Shown here piece after piece: positions 35,977 to 48,203 of a stretch of DNA of 64,000 nt. The position numbers and the translations under genes are program-made. Source of the DNA: Ulva prolifera (taxonomy: Eukaryota > Chlorophyta > Ulvophyceae > Ulvales > Ulvaceae); contig CM041198.1 of assembly GCA_023078555.1 (NCBI GenBank), forward strand, positions 6,734,924-6,798,923, written 5' to 3'. Position 1 is the stretch's first letter, and each line of letters opens with the position of its first letter. The notes beneath the pieces were generated by a model that worked only from the letters and a program-made list of their open reading frames with translations, did no database searches and was not told where the DNA came from.

Positions 35977-38606
35977 TCACGCTCTGGATTTGTGCCCAAA
36001 CAAGTTGGTGAACAGTGCGTCGATGCGGTCATCAGCCTCAGGGTACGTGTTCTCCACTGGCACCATGAAGTTGACGAGCTTCTGCATCACATGGTACCGC
36101 ACCTTGCGCCCCTTGCTCGCTCGCCGGTCCACCGCTTTCCTCGACTTGGGCACCTACACCACAAACCACATCAATCAACATGGCTGTGTAATCATGCATA
36201 GATACATACCAACGAAGCCAGAAGTGCCTGCGCTCCTCCGTGGCGACTGCGGCCCTCCACGACTGCTTGAGACCACCGTACAAGCATGGCCGAACACTTC
36301 GCAGCAGGGCAACAGCGACAGCTTGACTTGCGCAAGGCGCAGTACAGCGGACCCAGTTGCCTGTAGTTGACATGCTCCCCGTCCCTGAGAGAGAGCAGAT
36401 GAGAACACCATGGCTCGGAGCCGAGTGTGAGCACGGCAGCATGATGATTCAGGCTCAGCCCCGAGGGTATTCTCATTCACCTGGAGGGTGCAAATGCAGG
36501 CGGGCGTGAACCAAAGCATTCTCACACACGCACCTGCGCCACCCCGGACACCCGCCCGTCCGTCTCCGCCGCCTCGAGGAACTCATGCAGCAGCAGCTGA
36601 TAGAATGCTGAGTCATCGTATGACTCCACATCGGGCTCCGCCTCACGCCTCTCCTCCACCCCACCCACCCCAGGCTCCCCATCGCCCTCTTGCTCCGCTT
36701 CCCCGACTTCCGCCGCCGGCGCCGCCCCGGGCTCGCACAACACGCGGTCATGGGCCTGCCGGCGCCGCCGCGTCCGCGCCATCGCTCGGTCCGGATGCCG
36801 CAGCACCTCGGCCACCTGGTGACTCAGCGGCTGATTCAGCGCCTGCAGCCCGCCGCCGCCCCGCATCGCGACCTGGCCGCTCGCAAGCAGCGTCCGCCGG
36901 TGCCATCGGTCAATCTCCTCATCTCGAAACGGCGCGAATCTGGCCTCTAGAGCTTCCACCGCCGGCCACACCGCCGCACACCCACCCGCCGCCGACGCAG
37001 CTTCCGCCACCTCCGCCCCCGGCCCCTCCCCAGCTGCCCCGTCCGCGTTCTCCACCGTCCGCGCAACGAGCTCATGCATGGTGTCCATGCATTCGCCGAG
37101 CACTGCTGCGGCCTCGCGCTTTGCCGCGTCGATGGCCGCAGCGGCACCGTCAGCGGCGGCCACAGCGGTCGCGTAAGCGCTGCCTCGCGGCAAGCGGTCC
37201 GCGGCGATGAGGCCTCGCTGTAGGGTTATTCGCACACCGAGGGCCTTCTCCCACAGCTGGACCTGGTTGGCGACGGCGGCAGCCTTTGCGGCCTGATTCT
37301 GGCCGGCTGCTGGCGCTTTCGCTGCGGCCGGGGTGGCCTGAATCGTCGCAAAGTCGGCCTCGAGCTGCGCCCAGCCTGCATACAATCGCTGTGTCATCGA
37401 CCTTAGCAACACTTCCCTCATGGTAGCTGTAGCCATATTTCAAAGTGCTTCAGGATGCAGCCACATTTTTGTTCACATAGCCAAAGCTGAGGATTCAGCC
37501 TGAGTCACGGGCGGGATAGCACTGCTTGCAGCGTTGAGCACCAGGTAGCACGCACTGACCTATGCACCAAAGCAAAGGCATCACACAGGCCATGTAAGAA
37601 AAATATACGATTCCACAATACAGATTGAAAGGAGCGCACCGTCTTCATCCACCTCGTCTTCATCTCCGTCATCACTGCTGCCCTCCAGGTTGGCGTCCAT
37701 CCCATCCTCGCCGTCACCACCACTCATGTCCTCATCTTCTTCGCTGCCCATGTCGCTATCATCCTCACTCCCTGGTCCGCTATCAACGCCCAGATCTTGC
37801 CCGTTTTCAGCGCCATTCTTCGGTCTGCCTTTGCCCTGTGCCCTCCTGCGGCGGGCTGAGGCATCGTCTTTCTGGCCCTCTTCAGCTGCCCCATCACTGC
37901 CTTCGCTGTCACTGGCATCAGCATCTTCGTTGCCGGACTCATCCATAGACAAGTTGCCATGCAAGTTGACATCTGATTCGTCTCCGCCACTGCCCCATTC
38001 ATCCTCAGCAATCTGGTCTATCGAAGCTCGCTTGGGAGCGGCTGCAGGCTTTCTGAGTTGACCACGCCTGCTGCCCTGGTGGCTAGAGCCATTTTTTATT
38101 TGGACTACATCTCGTTGGCGCTGGTCGTCTGCGTCAGGAGAGTCACTGTCATCCTCAGAGGGCCCTGAGTCAGAGTCAGACCCATCATTGAAGATGTCCT
38201 GTCGCCTCGTTTTCCGTCCTCGGTACGCTGCTGAGTCAAGATCTATGGCAGCATGACGGTGGCGCTTCTCTGGTGCATTCCTGCAGAACGAGCATGCTGT
38301 GACATCGCCCCAGCCTACAAATGTCATGCAGCTGCTGGTTCTCTTCAGGTATCGGGCAGCTGGGATGTATGCACGGGACTAGCAATGGCAGTGAGCCGCT
38401 TCAAAGAAGCATAATCGCATATCAGGAACAGCGATTCATCGATCTTGTTGCGCACCTGGCCGGTCTGGTATGCGCTTCAGCCAGTTCCTCATCACTGTCG
38501 AAGAGGCCTGGCCCGTCATCGAGAGCGTCCGCGGCTTCGGGATCTATACGGCACACATAACGATGACTCCAGTGCATGGCTTTTACCCATGATGCCAAGG
38601 CTTCCT
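35977..38606 (-). CDS. AATF: AATF/Che-1/Bfr2 ribosome-biogenesis protein
   Basis: Transcription runs right to left. The 5' exon ends at 38456 (start between 38541 and 38606; DPEAADALDDGPGLFDSDEE). Next are 37640-38280 (very acidic, Asp/Glu/Ser-rich), 36534-37375 (NQVQLWEKALGVRITLQRGL, EIDRWHRRTLLASGQ, then SYDDSAFYQLLLHEFLEA), an unresolved exon at about 36210-36420 (RQLGPLYCALRKS region) and 35977-36153 (VDRRASKGRKVRYHVMQKL, the TRAUB domain). Order and motifs match AATF/Bfr2 from N- to C-terminus. In yeast and animals this nucleolar protein is needed for early 40S pre-rRNA processing; in animals it also binds RNA polymerase II. Phases close between the first three exons. The exon near 36.3 kb could not be closed and may use an unusual splice site. 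The start codon is not certain. Confidence 0.88.
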
Positions 38607-39760
38607 GCAAGCAAAGAGCAACGGGCGTGCGCACCAGCGGCAGGTGCTGGCGTTGCCAGCTCTGCGAGCTGCTCAGCTACACTTTTCCTCATGACGTGGT
38701 TCGATCACATACAAATGCTATTGAGAGTTTGCAGGCAGTGCAATGACTCAGGCGGGGAGTAGCAACGAAGCACAGTACATATACGGGCGGCTACAGCTAT
38801 GGCAGCATACAGATGCAATGATCACGGTTGCAGCACATGCGTGTGTGTGCTGTACTCCCGGCAAGCGCAAAATTCCAGGTTGTAGACGTGAGTCACAGCA
38901 ATGCTTGGCGAGCGGTCTGCGGCGCTTCATTCCGCACGTTTGGCATTTCGGGGCGTGCTAGAGGAACGCGCAGTCCGCGAATGCATGGGATGTCTACAGC
39001 CTCGCCAGGTGATCTCAAGAGCAAGCGCTACATGTAAACATCGGATGAATAAAGGCGTGAAAGATGTTAGCGCGGACATTCGCGCTGTATGAGCTACTGA
39101 TGGTCTGCTGAGCAGACCTTTGCACATTGTTTCGCTTCACATCCACGTTGGGCAGTGTGTTGAACATGCGCATACGACATTGAGTACTGCCCGTCGAGGC
39201 TTTGCACGCTCCAGCCAGTGGAACATGCTTGAATACATTGTTACGCTTCACACTGAAGGACCAGGCCATCCACGCGCACCACATACATGTTCTTTCATGT
39301 CACCCCCGCTCGGCAAGTTAGTCAGGCGAGGATCAATGGACAGCAGCACTCTGGAGCACGTATCAACAAAGATATGTTGCAGTTGGTGTAGCATTCATCA
39401 GCATTGACAAAGCCTGGCAGCATGCTGCATAGCGGTGACGGTGCTGCGCATGCATCATCTCGGTTTCGAACACCTTCACCACTTTCAACCCAGTGAGCTG
39501 GACGACTTGGTTTGTCATCTTCACGATCCAAAGGCCAGCATTGGCAAATTCATGACCTCTGGTGCAGTCGAGGACGCCGATGCGCTTGAATGGGGCGGGT
39601 GAAGCGATCCGTAATGCGTATGTTGCCATGTAGGCATGCGCGAGGGAATAAGTTGATGCTGCAGCGATACTAGAAGCTGCATATCATTTGATGTTACGTC
39701 AGCACGGTTTATCGACGTCCATGAGCAGGCTCTGCAGTGGTAAGCGCCACTCTGCCAGGT
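38607..39760. other. No assigned gene
   Basis: Contains mildly protein-like frames, for example plus-strand FQPSELDDLVCHLHDPKASI at about 39479-39600 and overlapping minus-strand frames at 39363-39868. It may hold upstream exons of the unidentified gene at 39761-40327 or the AATF promoter. I could not decide the coding strand. Confidence 0.3.
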
Positions 39761-40327
39761 AAGCTCGCGCTCCATGAAAGAGATGGCCGAGACAATGAGC
39801 GCGCGAACGGGCGCTGAAGCCATCGCATCCTTCGGCCAGGGCAGATCCTGGGAGAGCGCATTCCGCAACCTGAATCAGTACGCCCTAGTAACGTGCATCG
39901 TGCTAAAGTGAGCGCTCCGGATGAGCCTAACGCCAAAATTTGTAGGGCCATTGAGCTGATCTACTTGATGTGTGAACTCGAATCATCGGTGGTATTTGTT
40001 GATCATGCCGCAAGAGTCTTCAAGGAAGCATCCGAGAATTTCGAGGAGCTGAAGCTCAGAATACAGGACCAGCTGCGATTTCAGTCATACATAGAGGCAT
40101 GCCCCCAGGGGTGCCCTGACAACTTTCAGTCAAGCCAAGCACTTGAGCAGCACAGCGATTTCGCATATCGGGTTGCTTTGCAGGAAAGCCAGGTGGATCA
40201 TCTTTCAATAGCATGGGAAGTCCCAAGCTTCAAACAAGACTACAGCAGAAATGTTCCAGAAGAGGGCACAGTCGCTTTGTTCGAGATTGGAGGTATCACA
40301 TCCTTGCCGGTCACTAGAGATCGGTGA
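39761..40327 (+). CDS. Partial spliced gene of unknown family
   Basis: An exon ending at about 39907 (MKEMAETMSARTGAEAIASF ... LVTCIVLK, donor GTGAGC) joins in phase to AIELIYLMCELESSVVFVDH after TTTGTAG. The frame continues with a Gln/Glu-rich helical stretch (EASENFEELKLRIQDQLRFQ) and LSIAWEVPSF to a possible GTATCA donor near 40295. The intron would be only about 38 bp, well below others here, so this junction is tentative; the downstream frame is also open through it. I do not recognise the family. 5' and 3' ends are not resolved. Confidence 0.4.
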
Positions 40328-41545
40328 CAGCGCGTATGAGCGCCCTTGCGCTGCACTTCATCAGCCATCCGTAGTTCCGCACTCATCCATGACCAGGCAA
40401 CCATTCCCATTCTTGGCCACAATGCACTCCCAAACACGCTTACCTTCGTTCATACAGCACTCTATCTAGCATAAACAACAGTCTGTGCGGCAGCCAAGCA
40501 AACATGCCATGGCTATGCAGCCCTGGAAGAACAGCCTCAACAGGACAGCACAGCAGACGACGACTCCAGCCTGGGTCCTTTCCCGGAGCACAAGGAGTGG
40601 AGTATGGCCTCGGATCGGTCGGACAGTGTCGCGGCCCGTGCAACATCCACGGGCGGGATGTCCAGCAGCATGCAGCCCCTGGTGCGCCCCTCAGTCCCTC
40701 GGCGCAGTCCTCCAGTGCTCACACGCAGTAGCTCATCGACACATGGCTACACTATCAAACAACACATCTAAAGGCTTTTCAATGTGAGCACAGCAAGCAG
40801 TCATAGCAGCGAGCCGCAATGCTGCTGCGGCAGATCAGCTCCCCCGTCAGTCCGTCCCATCGAGCAGCGCACAGCGCTCCATCGCGAACTCGCGGTGTGC
40901 ATTGGCGAACGCCCACTCCGCTGGCCACACATCGATCACCCACCAGATGCCAGAGCTGCACATGCACTAGCCTGCCGCAGCCAGCAGCAGCCCCCTGGTG
41001 GCCCCTGTAGACACACAACCCGCTTCGCAAGCGGCACCAGCAGGCACTACTGCGAGCATGGCGGCATGAGAGAGTGCAGCGGGTTGTGTGGTGTAGGTGC
41101 CGTGGTCAGAGGCATGCGTGGTCGCGCCATATCACCGCCGGCCGCCGGGCCTGTCGGACGGCGGCGCCAGCCCGCCATGCAGCCCAGGTGAGCCTCACAC
41201 ACTATGTGCTTGTGTGCGTGATGGCGCGGCCAGATGTGGAAACCCCCTGCGAAATGTTTCCCCCCTGGGGCCTTGCTGTCCTGTGGCATAAACCTTTGCT
41301 GTCCTGGTGACGGTCTGTGTGGGTGTGGCTGTGTGCGCAGCCGTTCTCACAGTTGTGTGCGATGAACATCGGCTGGTCATTTCACCCAGCACAGCACGCA
41401 CAACTCGTACAACTGTCGATGATGCGCGTACGGCCGTCTGCATTATGTGTCACCCATCGCCTTGGTTCTCAGTGTCCTCCCATCGGGCTGCATCATCAAG
41501 CCGCACTCGCCGACTGCACCGTTTCAAGAGCATGGGTTTCAGTCA
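40328..41545. other. Upstream region of SCAPER, first exons unresolved
   Basis: A GTGCGC donor-like site follows CAGCCCCTG at about 40681 and could end a SCAPER 5' exon, but no convincing frame was fixed. Nothing else was recognised. Confidence 0.3.
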
Positions 41546-44500
41546 ATGTCGCTCGGCCTCACGACACCACGCATGGCTGAACGATGTTTTTGCCGGGTGA
41601 TGAAAACGGGCGCGGGCCGTCCAGGGGATGGCGGGCCGCCACTGGGGGCCGCGCGTGGCGAGAAGCAGGGGGAGAGGCGCGGGGCGTCGGTCGGGCACGC
41701 GTGGGTGCCGCAGCGCAGCGCGCTCGCGACCGGCGCGCGCCTGCTCAGCGTCTCGTCGCCGCGTACCGGCCGCGCGCCCGTCGCGGCCGGCGGCGGCGCG
41801 CCGCGGTCGCTGCACAGCAAGCTCCTCAGCCCGGAGCGCTTCAAGCGCGACCCCGATGAGACGCGGCGCCTCGCGGCGGAGAAGCAGCGCCGCGCGGAGC
41901 GCCAGCGCAGCGTGCTCGAGGCGGAGCGCAAGGCGAAGCTCGAGAAGGTGCGTGCCGTGTGTGCGCGCACGGCGCTGTGCCGCCGGTCCAGGGCGGTCGG
42001 TGGTGCTGACGTACCTGATATGGTGCACGTCTGGGACGGGCGTCTGGAGCCTCGATGGTAGAGAATGCCTCCGGGCCCGTTGATCCGGAATGGTTGACAC
42101 CATGCATCGAAGATGGCTGATCCGACAAACAACAACGAAATTTCAGCCAGGGCCGTATCTACCTGTACATGGATTGATGCGATCCAGTAAACGCGCAGCG
42201 GCGGCATATTCTTTGCACGTGCTCCGTTGTCGCATCACCCCACACCATATCCACACGGCTCACGGGGCTTTGCACGTGCATGCGTGTGGTGCAGGCGAAG
42301 CAGGAGCGCGAGGCGGTGCGCTCAGTTCACGGCGAGCAGCAGGCGGTGCGGCTGCGCGAGCTGCGCATGCGGCACGAGCTGTCGCAGGAGCGGCGCAAGT
42401 CGACGCTGCTCGGCATCGTGGCCCGCGCCACGGACGAGAGCGACAAGGTGCGGGAGGTGCAGTTCATCCGCCGCATGGAGGCGACGTCGCTGCGCGCGGC
42501 GCTGGATGCGCGCCTTGAGCGCAGCGGGGAGCGGCGGCGCGTCGTGCTCGCGAACCGGCAGCTGCGACATGGCCGCGACGTCGACGAGACGCTGGAGGAC
42601 GCGCAGCGCCGCAAGCGGTGCGCTGCCTCGCAGGAGCTCCTGTTTCGTGGGTCACGTCCTTTGCAAGCTTGCCTTTGTCAATCCGATAATAGGCAAAGTG
42701 AGGCATCTGAAAGCAGGTATTTTACGCCTGCTGTGTGGACAACCGAGGTCCGGACGGCTGCGTCGATATGCCGAGGGGGGTGCCACCCGACAAAAAAATT
42801 ATGTGTTTTTCTCGCAACCCCACGCGGCTACGTGTGGTGACCTCCAGCGGTTTCGATGTGGCCATGCTGGACTGCTTGGCGAATGCTCTCTCACACGCTT
42901 GCATATCTCAGAGGCAAGAGTCTGCAACATGGAGCACAGTTCGAGGGGCAGGTAGCACCGCAGAGATAGCTCAGTGGCAACAGTGTGGGGTCCTCAATTC
43001 AGGCACTGGGCCGCACCTGCCACTGCTGCACGCACTGCTAAGGTGGCGCCGGACCTGCAGGCAGAAGGAAGAGGCGCGCATGGAGGAGCTGTTTGAGAAG
43101 CTGCAGCGCAAGGAGGAGGCGCTTGCCCGCTTTGAGGAGGACCGCCGTCGCGGCGTCCGCGCGGCGGACCCCGCTGCCGGCGCCGCGCCCGACCCCGCGG
43201 CGGCGGTGTCGGCCGCCACCCAGCACGAGACGCCAAAGCAGCGGCGGGAGCGGCTGGAGGCGGAGCGCGCGGAGGAGCGGCACGCGGCGCTGGAGCGGCG
43301 GCTGCAGGAGGCGGCTGAGCGGCGGGAGCGGATGCTGGAGGCGATCCGCGCGACCGCGGCGCCGGGGGCGGGTGGGGCAGCACAGCCGGGCTCTAGCAGG
43401 TACGGGTCCCTGCTGCAGCGGCGCATCGCGGCGCGTCAATGTATGTGCTGCGTGGTGCCGTCTCCACCGCCATCGCGAGAACATGGGGCGGGTGATGTCG
43501 GCAGCGCCTGCGATCCAGCGCCTGCGATCCAAGCATCGTGAACTTCTGATCACCTGAGCGTCATGCATCCATGTGCTGGACCACGCGTTCGTACATCCGC
43601 TCTGATTGCTCCCGGAGAGCATGTGTGCGTGATGACATCGCCATGCATGCGGGGACGGCGCCTGAATGTGATGCATCCCTCTGCGAGGTCGTTTTCTCCA
43701 GGTCCGCTGTGAGTGGTTTCATGCGAGTGCTCATGAAGGTGTGTCTCTGAGGCCGGGTGGCATGCAGGGCCAGCCCCACGAAAGTCGAGCGCGCTCACGC
43801 GTCCTCCAGCCACGGAGCCGTGTCCGTCGCCCAGGAGAGCTGGGCACACCGGGTCCTGAAGAGCCGCGGCGCCGATGCCGCTGCCGCCGCCACGGCCTCC
43901 ACTGGCGCCCCCGCAGGCCCCACCCCCGCACACCCGCCCCCCGCAGGTGCCGCAACACCGCCCACCACCGCCGCCGCCGCCGCCCCGGCGCGCAGCGCCG
44001 GGCAGGTGTACAGCAGCATGATGAAGACGCTGCGCACCAAGGCGGCCAAGCTGCGGCGGCGGCTGCTGGAGGAGGTGCCGCTGGAGGACGTCGACGGCGG
44101 GCCCCTGGGAGGGGGCCTGGACGGAGGAACGGTCGCCGTTGCGCGCGGCGTGCCACCGGACATCGTCGACCGCGGGGAGTCCCTTGCACAGGTGTGTCCG
44201 TCTGCAAGATGGCTTGAGCTGGCTGTGCTGTGGTCCTGATGTGTGAGGTACGGCCAATTCAGTTGGCGGTGAGTATTTGTGCAGGAGATTTGTTTCGCGA
44301 TTGAGGTGCAAGACTCCCAGGCGCTCGTGAGTGCGTTGCGGCGCGTGGAGGAACAGGCCACTTCCACGGAACTCGCGCCGTCTCCGCTGCCCCCGAGCGA
44401 CCCGAGTCCGGGCACGGCCGCCGGAGGCAGCACCCCCCGCGCTTTCCATGCCCCGCCCTGGGGCCCGTTTGTGTCCGCTGCGCGCTCCACCAGCCTCCTC

Positions 44501-47194
44501 CGCGCCGTCGCCGCGGCTGCGGCGTCCGCCGCATGCGGCAGCTGCGGCGGCGGAGCCGCCGCCGCCGCCGCGGCGTGGCCGCCGCCGGTGCTCCTCGGCG
44601 CATGCTCCGCGCTGTCCGCGCTCCTCGCGGACCCCTGCAACCGCGTCGCGATGCTGTCCCTCCCGGCCGTTGTGTTTTTCGTCGACGGCCTGCGCACGCT
44701 GCTTGACGCGGCGATCGGCGCGATCGCGCCTACGCTACCGGGCGCGCCGCCCCCGACCCCCGCCCTCGACGCCCTCACTTCCGTCGTCATCCTGCTCCTG
44801 CAGTCCTCACCGCTCGCGATCGCAGCGCGCGTGCGGCGCTGCGACGTCATCTCGTATGCGCTCGCCGCCGGCACGATCTACCGTATGGCGCACCTCTTCC
44901 TGCTCGCGCACGGCGAGCCGCACGCCGCGGAGGTGCCGCCGTGCGTGCGGCGCAGCCTCACGCTGCTAGAGCTGCTGACCGCGGTGGACGCGCGTGCCGT
45001 GCTCCACATGGACGGCGGCCGCGCCGCAGAGGCCGCGACGGGCGAGCACCACGTCCGCTTCCGCGTCAAGGTGTGCCCGCCACTTCGCCGCGGCCCGGAG
45101 CGGCGTGAGCCTCTATCACTGGCACTGCGGCTGCGTGGAGCTGTGGGTTTTTGAGGCATGTTGGTTTGGGGTGAGCGCCCTAGGGCAAGCATGTCTCCCG
45201 CAACGCCGCACCACTGTGCCATTTGATCCCGTGCCTCTCATGTGTGTCCAGAAATACGCTCATAGGCTGGGTCGATGTTGTTCATGGAACACTGCTCCGC
45301 AGCGCGCGTGCCGTGACTACCATATGCGTGCACTGGGTGTCGTGCTCGCACGGCCAAGACTGTGCCGTCCATTATCATGTCTTAAATGCGGTGTGCAGGG
45401 CATGGCGGCAAACCTGGTGACAATGTTCAAGGACACCTCGCTCGTCGGCCTGTCCGCGCTGCTCTCCGCGTTCCTCCACCCGGCCGCCTCTGCTGCGCCG
45501 CGAGCTGGCGCTGACGCCGACGGCCGGGCCGGCGCCGGCAGCCCGCCGGCGCTGCTTCGGCGCGGCCGCGGCGCCGGCGCGCCGGCGCTGCCACCGCCGC
45601 CGCCCGCGGAGCTGCTCCCTGGGGAGCTGCTGCCGGCGGCGCTGTCGGCGATGCGCGCCCTCAACGGCGTGCTGCTGCTCGCGCGGCGCGAGGTCCAGAG
45701 CCTGCTCGCGGCGCCGGACCTCTCCTCGGAGCTCCTGTTTGTGCTCGAGGCGGTGGTGGCGTTGTGCACTGCCCGCTGGCCGGGGGACGACGGCGTCGTG
45801 CGCTCTTGTGCCGCTTCTCCGTTGCTGCCCTGCACGCCCGCATCATGCAGAGCCTGCATCATGCAGCTGTGCTTGCTGAGCTGCAGGCTTGCTGGTAAGA
45901 ATGTCTTTGCGCATGCATCGAGCCCTAGCACCATACGATGCAGGCTGCTCCCGAGCTGCGGGTGCTGCAGCACCAGCACCTCCGCATGTGCACACATGAT
46001 CACATGCCTGCAGCCCTGCCGGGACTGACCACTCCCGCAAACAAGACAACCCTCCTTGCAGTTGCAGGTGGCATCGGTGTTTGGTAGCAGATTCTGAAGT
46101 GCAGCCTCTTGCAGGTGGCTTTACTGTTGCACGAGGCGGTGCTGCTGCTCGGCCTCTTCGCCGCGCAGCACCCCGGCCACCAGCAGAAGCTCTCCTGGGG
46201 CCCTGCGCCCTCCGTGCTGCAGCGCCTCTGCACCATCCCTTCCCTCTACCTCGAGGCCGCTTGCCCTCCGGCCCCAGCATGCCCCGCCACCGCGCCGCCC
46301 GCCGCCCGCCCGGTGCTGCGCGGTGCGCCCAGCGTTCAGGCGGCCCCAGACGACACAGTCCGCCCCGCTGCGGCGCCGTCGGCCGCAGCAGCCGCGCCCG
46401 CAGACGGATGCAATGCTCCGCCCGGATCGGAGGCAGTTGTAGCCGGGGCAGCGGAGCCAGAGGCGGATCGGGATGTGGCGGTATCGCGGTCGAGTGCGGG
46501 GGCGGCTGCAGAGGAGGGGAGTCCGGGTGCAGTGCGTGGCAGTGCAGCGACGGCGGCGGCCGTACCGCCGACGTACCTCCTGCACGTCCTCTTCCCGACG
46601 CTCCTGGCTGCGTGCCTCGATGCACCACGCAACTGCGCCGCGGTCTGTGAGTGCCTCGGCCCGGCGGGGGTGCTCGCGTACTGCGCTGCGCAGTGCCCCT
46701 CCGGCTGCCACGCGGCAGGCGGCAGCGGCGGCGGGTGCGCACCGCGCTGCAGTGCGGGGGGCGCGGAGGCCGCGGACGGCCGCGGCGGCGTGCGTGGCGG
46801 CCCGGACGCCGCTTCGGCGGCGCAGCGCGACTGGGAGTGGGACGTCGATCTCGGGCCGCTGGACGGGCGCTTCCACCCGCGGCACCGCATCGCCCGGGCG
46901 GATTGGGCGCGCGCGGAGGCGCAGCTGCGTGCGGCGGCAGAGCACACGCCGCGGAGCGTGTCGGACGCCGCGTCGGGGGATTCCGGCGGGGCGGCGGTGC
47001 CGGGCTGGGGCGTGAGCGAGCGGCATGCGGGCGACGGTGCGGGCAGCGAACGGCACCTTGGGCCGGGGGACTGTGTTGCTGCGGATGCGGGTGTGGGGAT
47101 ATGCAAGCATGCGCCGGCGGCATCGGCGGAGTGCGACCGAATGCCTCGAGGGTGTGCGATACGAGGGGGCGACAGCCACGAGGGCCCTGGCTGA
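41546..47194 (+). CDS. SCAPER: SCAPER homologue, plant type; 5' end uncertain
   Basis: Seven exons with exact phase closure: 41546-41947 (start uncertain), 42295-42617, 43061-43399, 43768-44191, 44285-45070, 45399-45797 and 46115-47194. They give about 1250 residues. Exons 1-3 are a long charged helix: SLHSKLLSPERFKRDPDETR, KVREVQFIRRMEATSLRAAL, EEARMEELFEKLQRKEEALA. This matches the SCAPER middle region around its KVNEIAFI block. Exons 5-7 are hydrophobic helical repeats ending LLHEAVLLLGLFAAQHPGHQ, LSWGPAPSVLQRLCTIPS and VLFPTLLAACLDAPRN, the SCAPER C-terminal block. A low-complexity tail of over 150 residues follows. Human SCAPER is an ER-associated cyclin A partner, also linked to cilia and to tubulin mRNA decay; the plant role is little known. 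The human C2H2 finger is absent, as in land-plant SCAPER as I recall it. The N-terminal part may lie further upstream. Confidence 0.88.
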
Positions 47195-48203
47195 TGCGTG
47201 GGGTCGGCCTGAGTTCCGTGGATTGTCGTGCCAGTTATATTATCTAGGTGGTGGTGATGTTGGTGCTCGCTGCTGCTGTGGCGCAGCTCGTGTGAGTCCT
47301 TCACGGTAATATGGGGAGCTTTGCATACTGCAAGTAATAGATGAGCGTAAGTATGGAGTGCAACGATGTGGTATCTGCAGAAGCGCGGCGGGTGACGATG
47401 AGCCATGTCTTTGCAGCCTGCCACTGCCATGTCGTGTGTGACAGCTTGCTGTATATTTGCGTGTCGATGAGTGGAAGCCGGTGATGGCAACCTCGTCCCT
47501 TGACCTGAGTGGGCTCACAAAGCGGCTGTGACGAGCTTTTCCAGTGTTGCGATGTTGGTAAGGAGAGGCCGACAGGGATCGAGATGCATGAAATCTGTAA
47601 ACCCGTTGGTCTGGTTGTGGTTGTCGTGCCGCACTCATGTGACATGCCTCTGTGCATCACTCATACTGTTGAACAATTCAGGCCTGCGATCTGATGTGCT
47701 GAGGACAAATATTTCAACCGCCGGCATGCATTGATCGTGTTCGCAGGCCCGTAAATCCCTCTGGCTGCAGCATTGTTACATATATAGCACTTTCCGTTCC
47801 TGCAGGCATACCTCAGCTCTGGCACTAGTGCATCAGTTACACTACCGCTGCCTGGAGATCCCAGCTTAGGTGTCTGCCTGGCTACTCTGAACACAAGCAC
47901 ACTCACTTCCCCTTATTCCAAGACATATCAACACCCCCATGGATTTCGCCGAGCTACCATCTATACATCGTTGCATGCACTCGCACACCGTCACGTCTCC
48001 TTTTCAAGCCCTGTCACTGGTTCCACACTTTCGCACCACCCGCACCAGGTGCAAACCGACGGCCCCAGCCCCGGTCTCACTGCCCGCGGCAGCCTATCAT
48101 GCAAGGGGCCGTCGGCTGGCAACGCTGCTTCTACGCCTTCCGTCGGGATGCAATGCTGGACCCCGCCACTTTCGTCCGAAATGGCCCCTCCCAGAAGCCT
48201 GTG
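47195..48203. other. Convergent intergenic region
   Basis: About 1 kb between the 3' ends of SCAPER (+) and MUS81 (-). No gene or repeat was recognised. Confidence 0.4.

Noticed and set aside
42962-43010. TAGCTCAGTGG A-box inside a SCAPER intron
   Set aside because: No B-box or cloverleaf could be drawn; likely chance or a decayed tRNA-derived repeat.
41546-47194. Loss of the SCAPER C2H2 zinc finger as a novelty
   Set aside because: Plant-type SCAPER also lacks the finger as I recall the family, so absence is expected in the green lineage.
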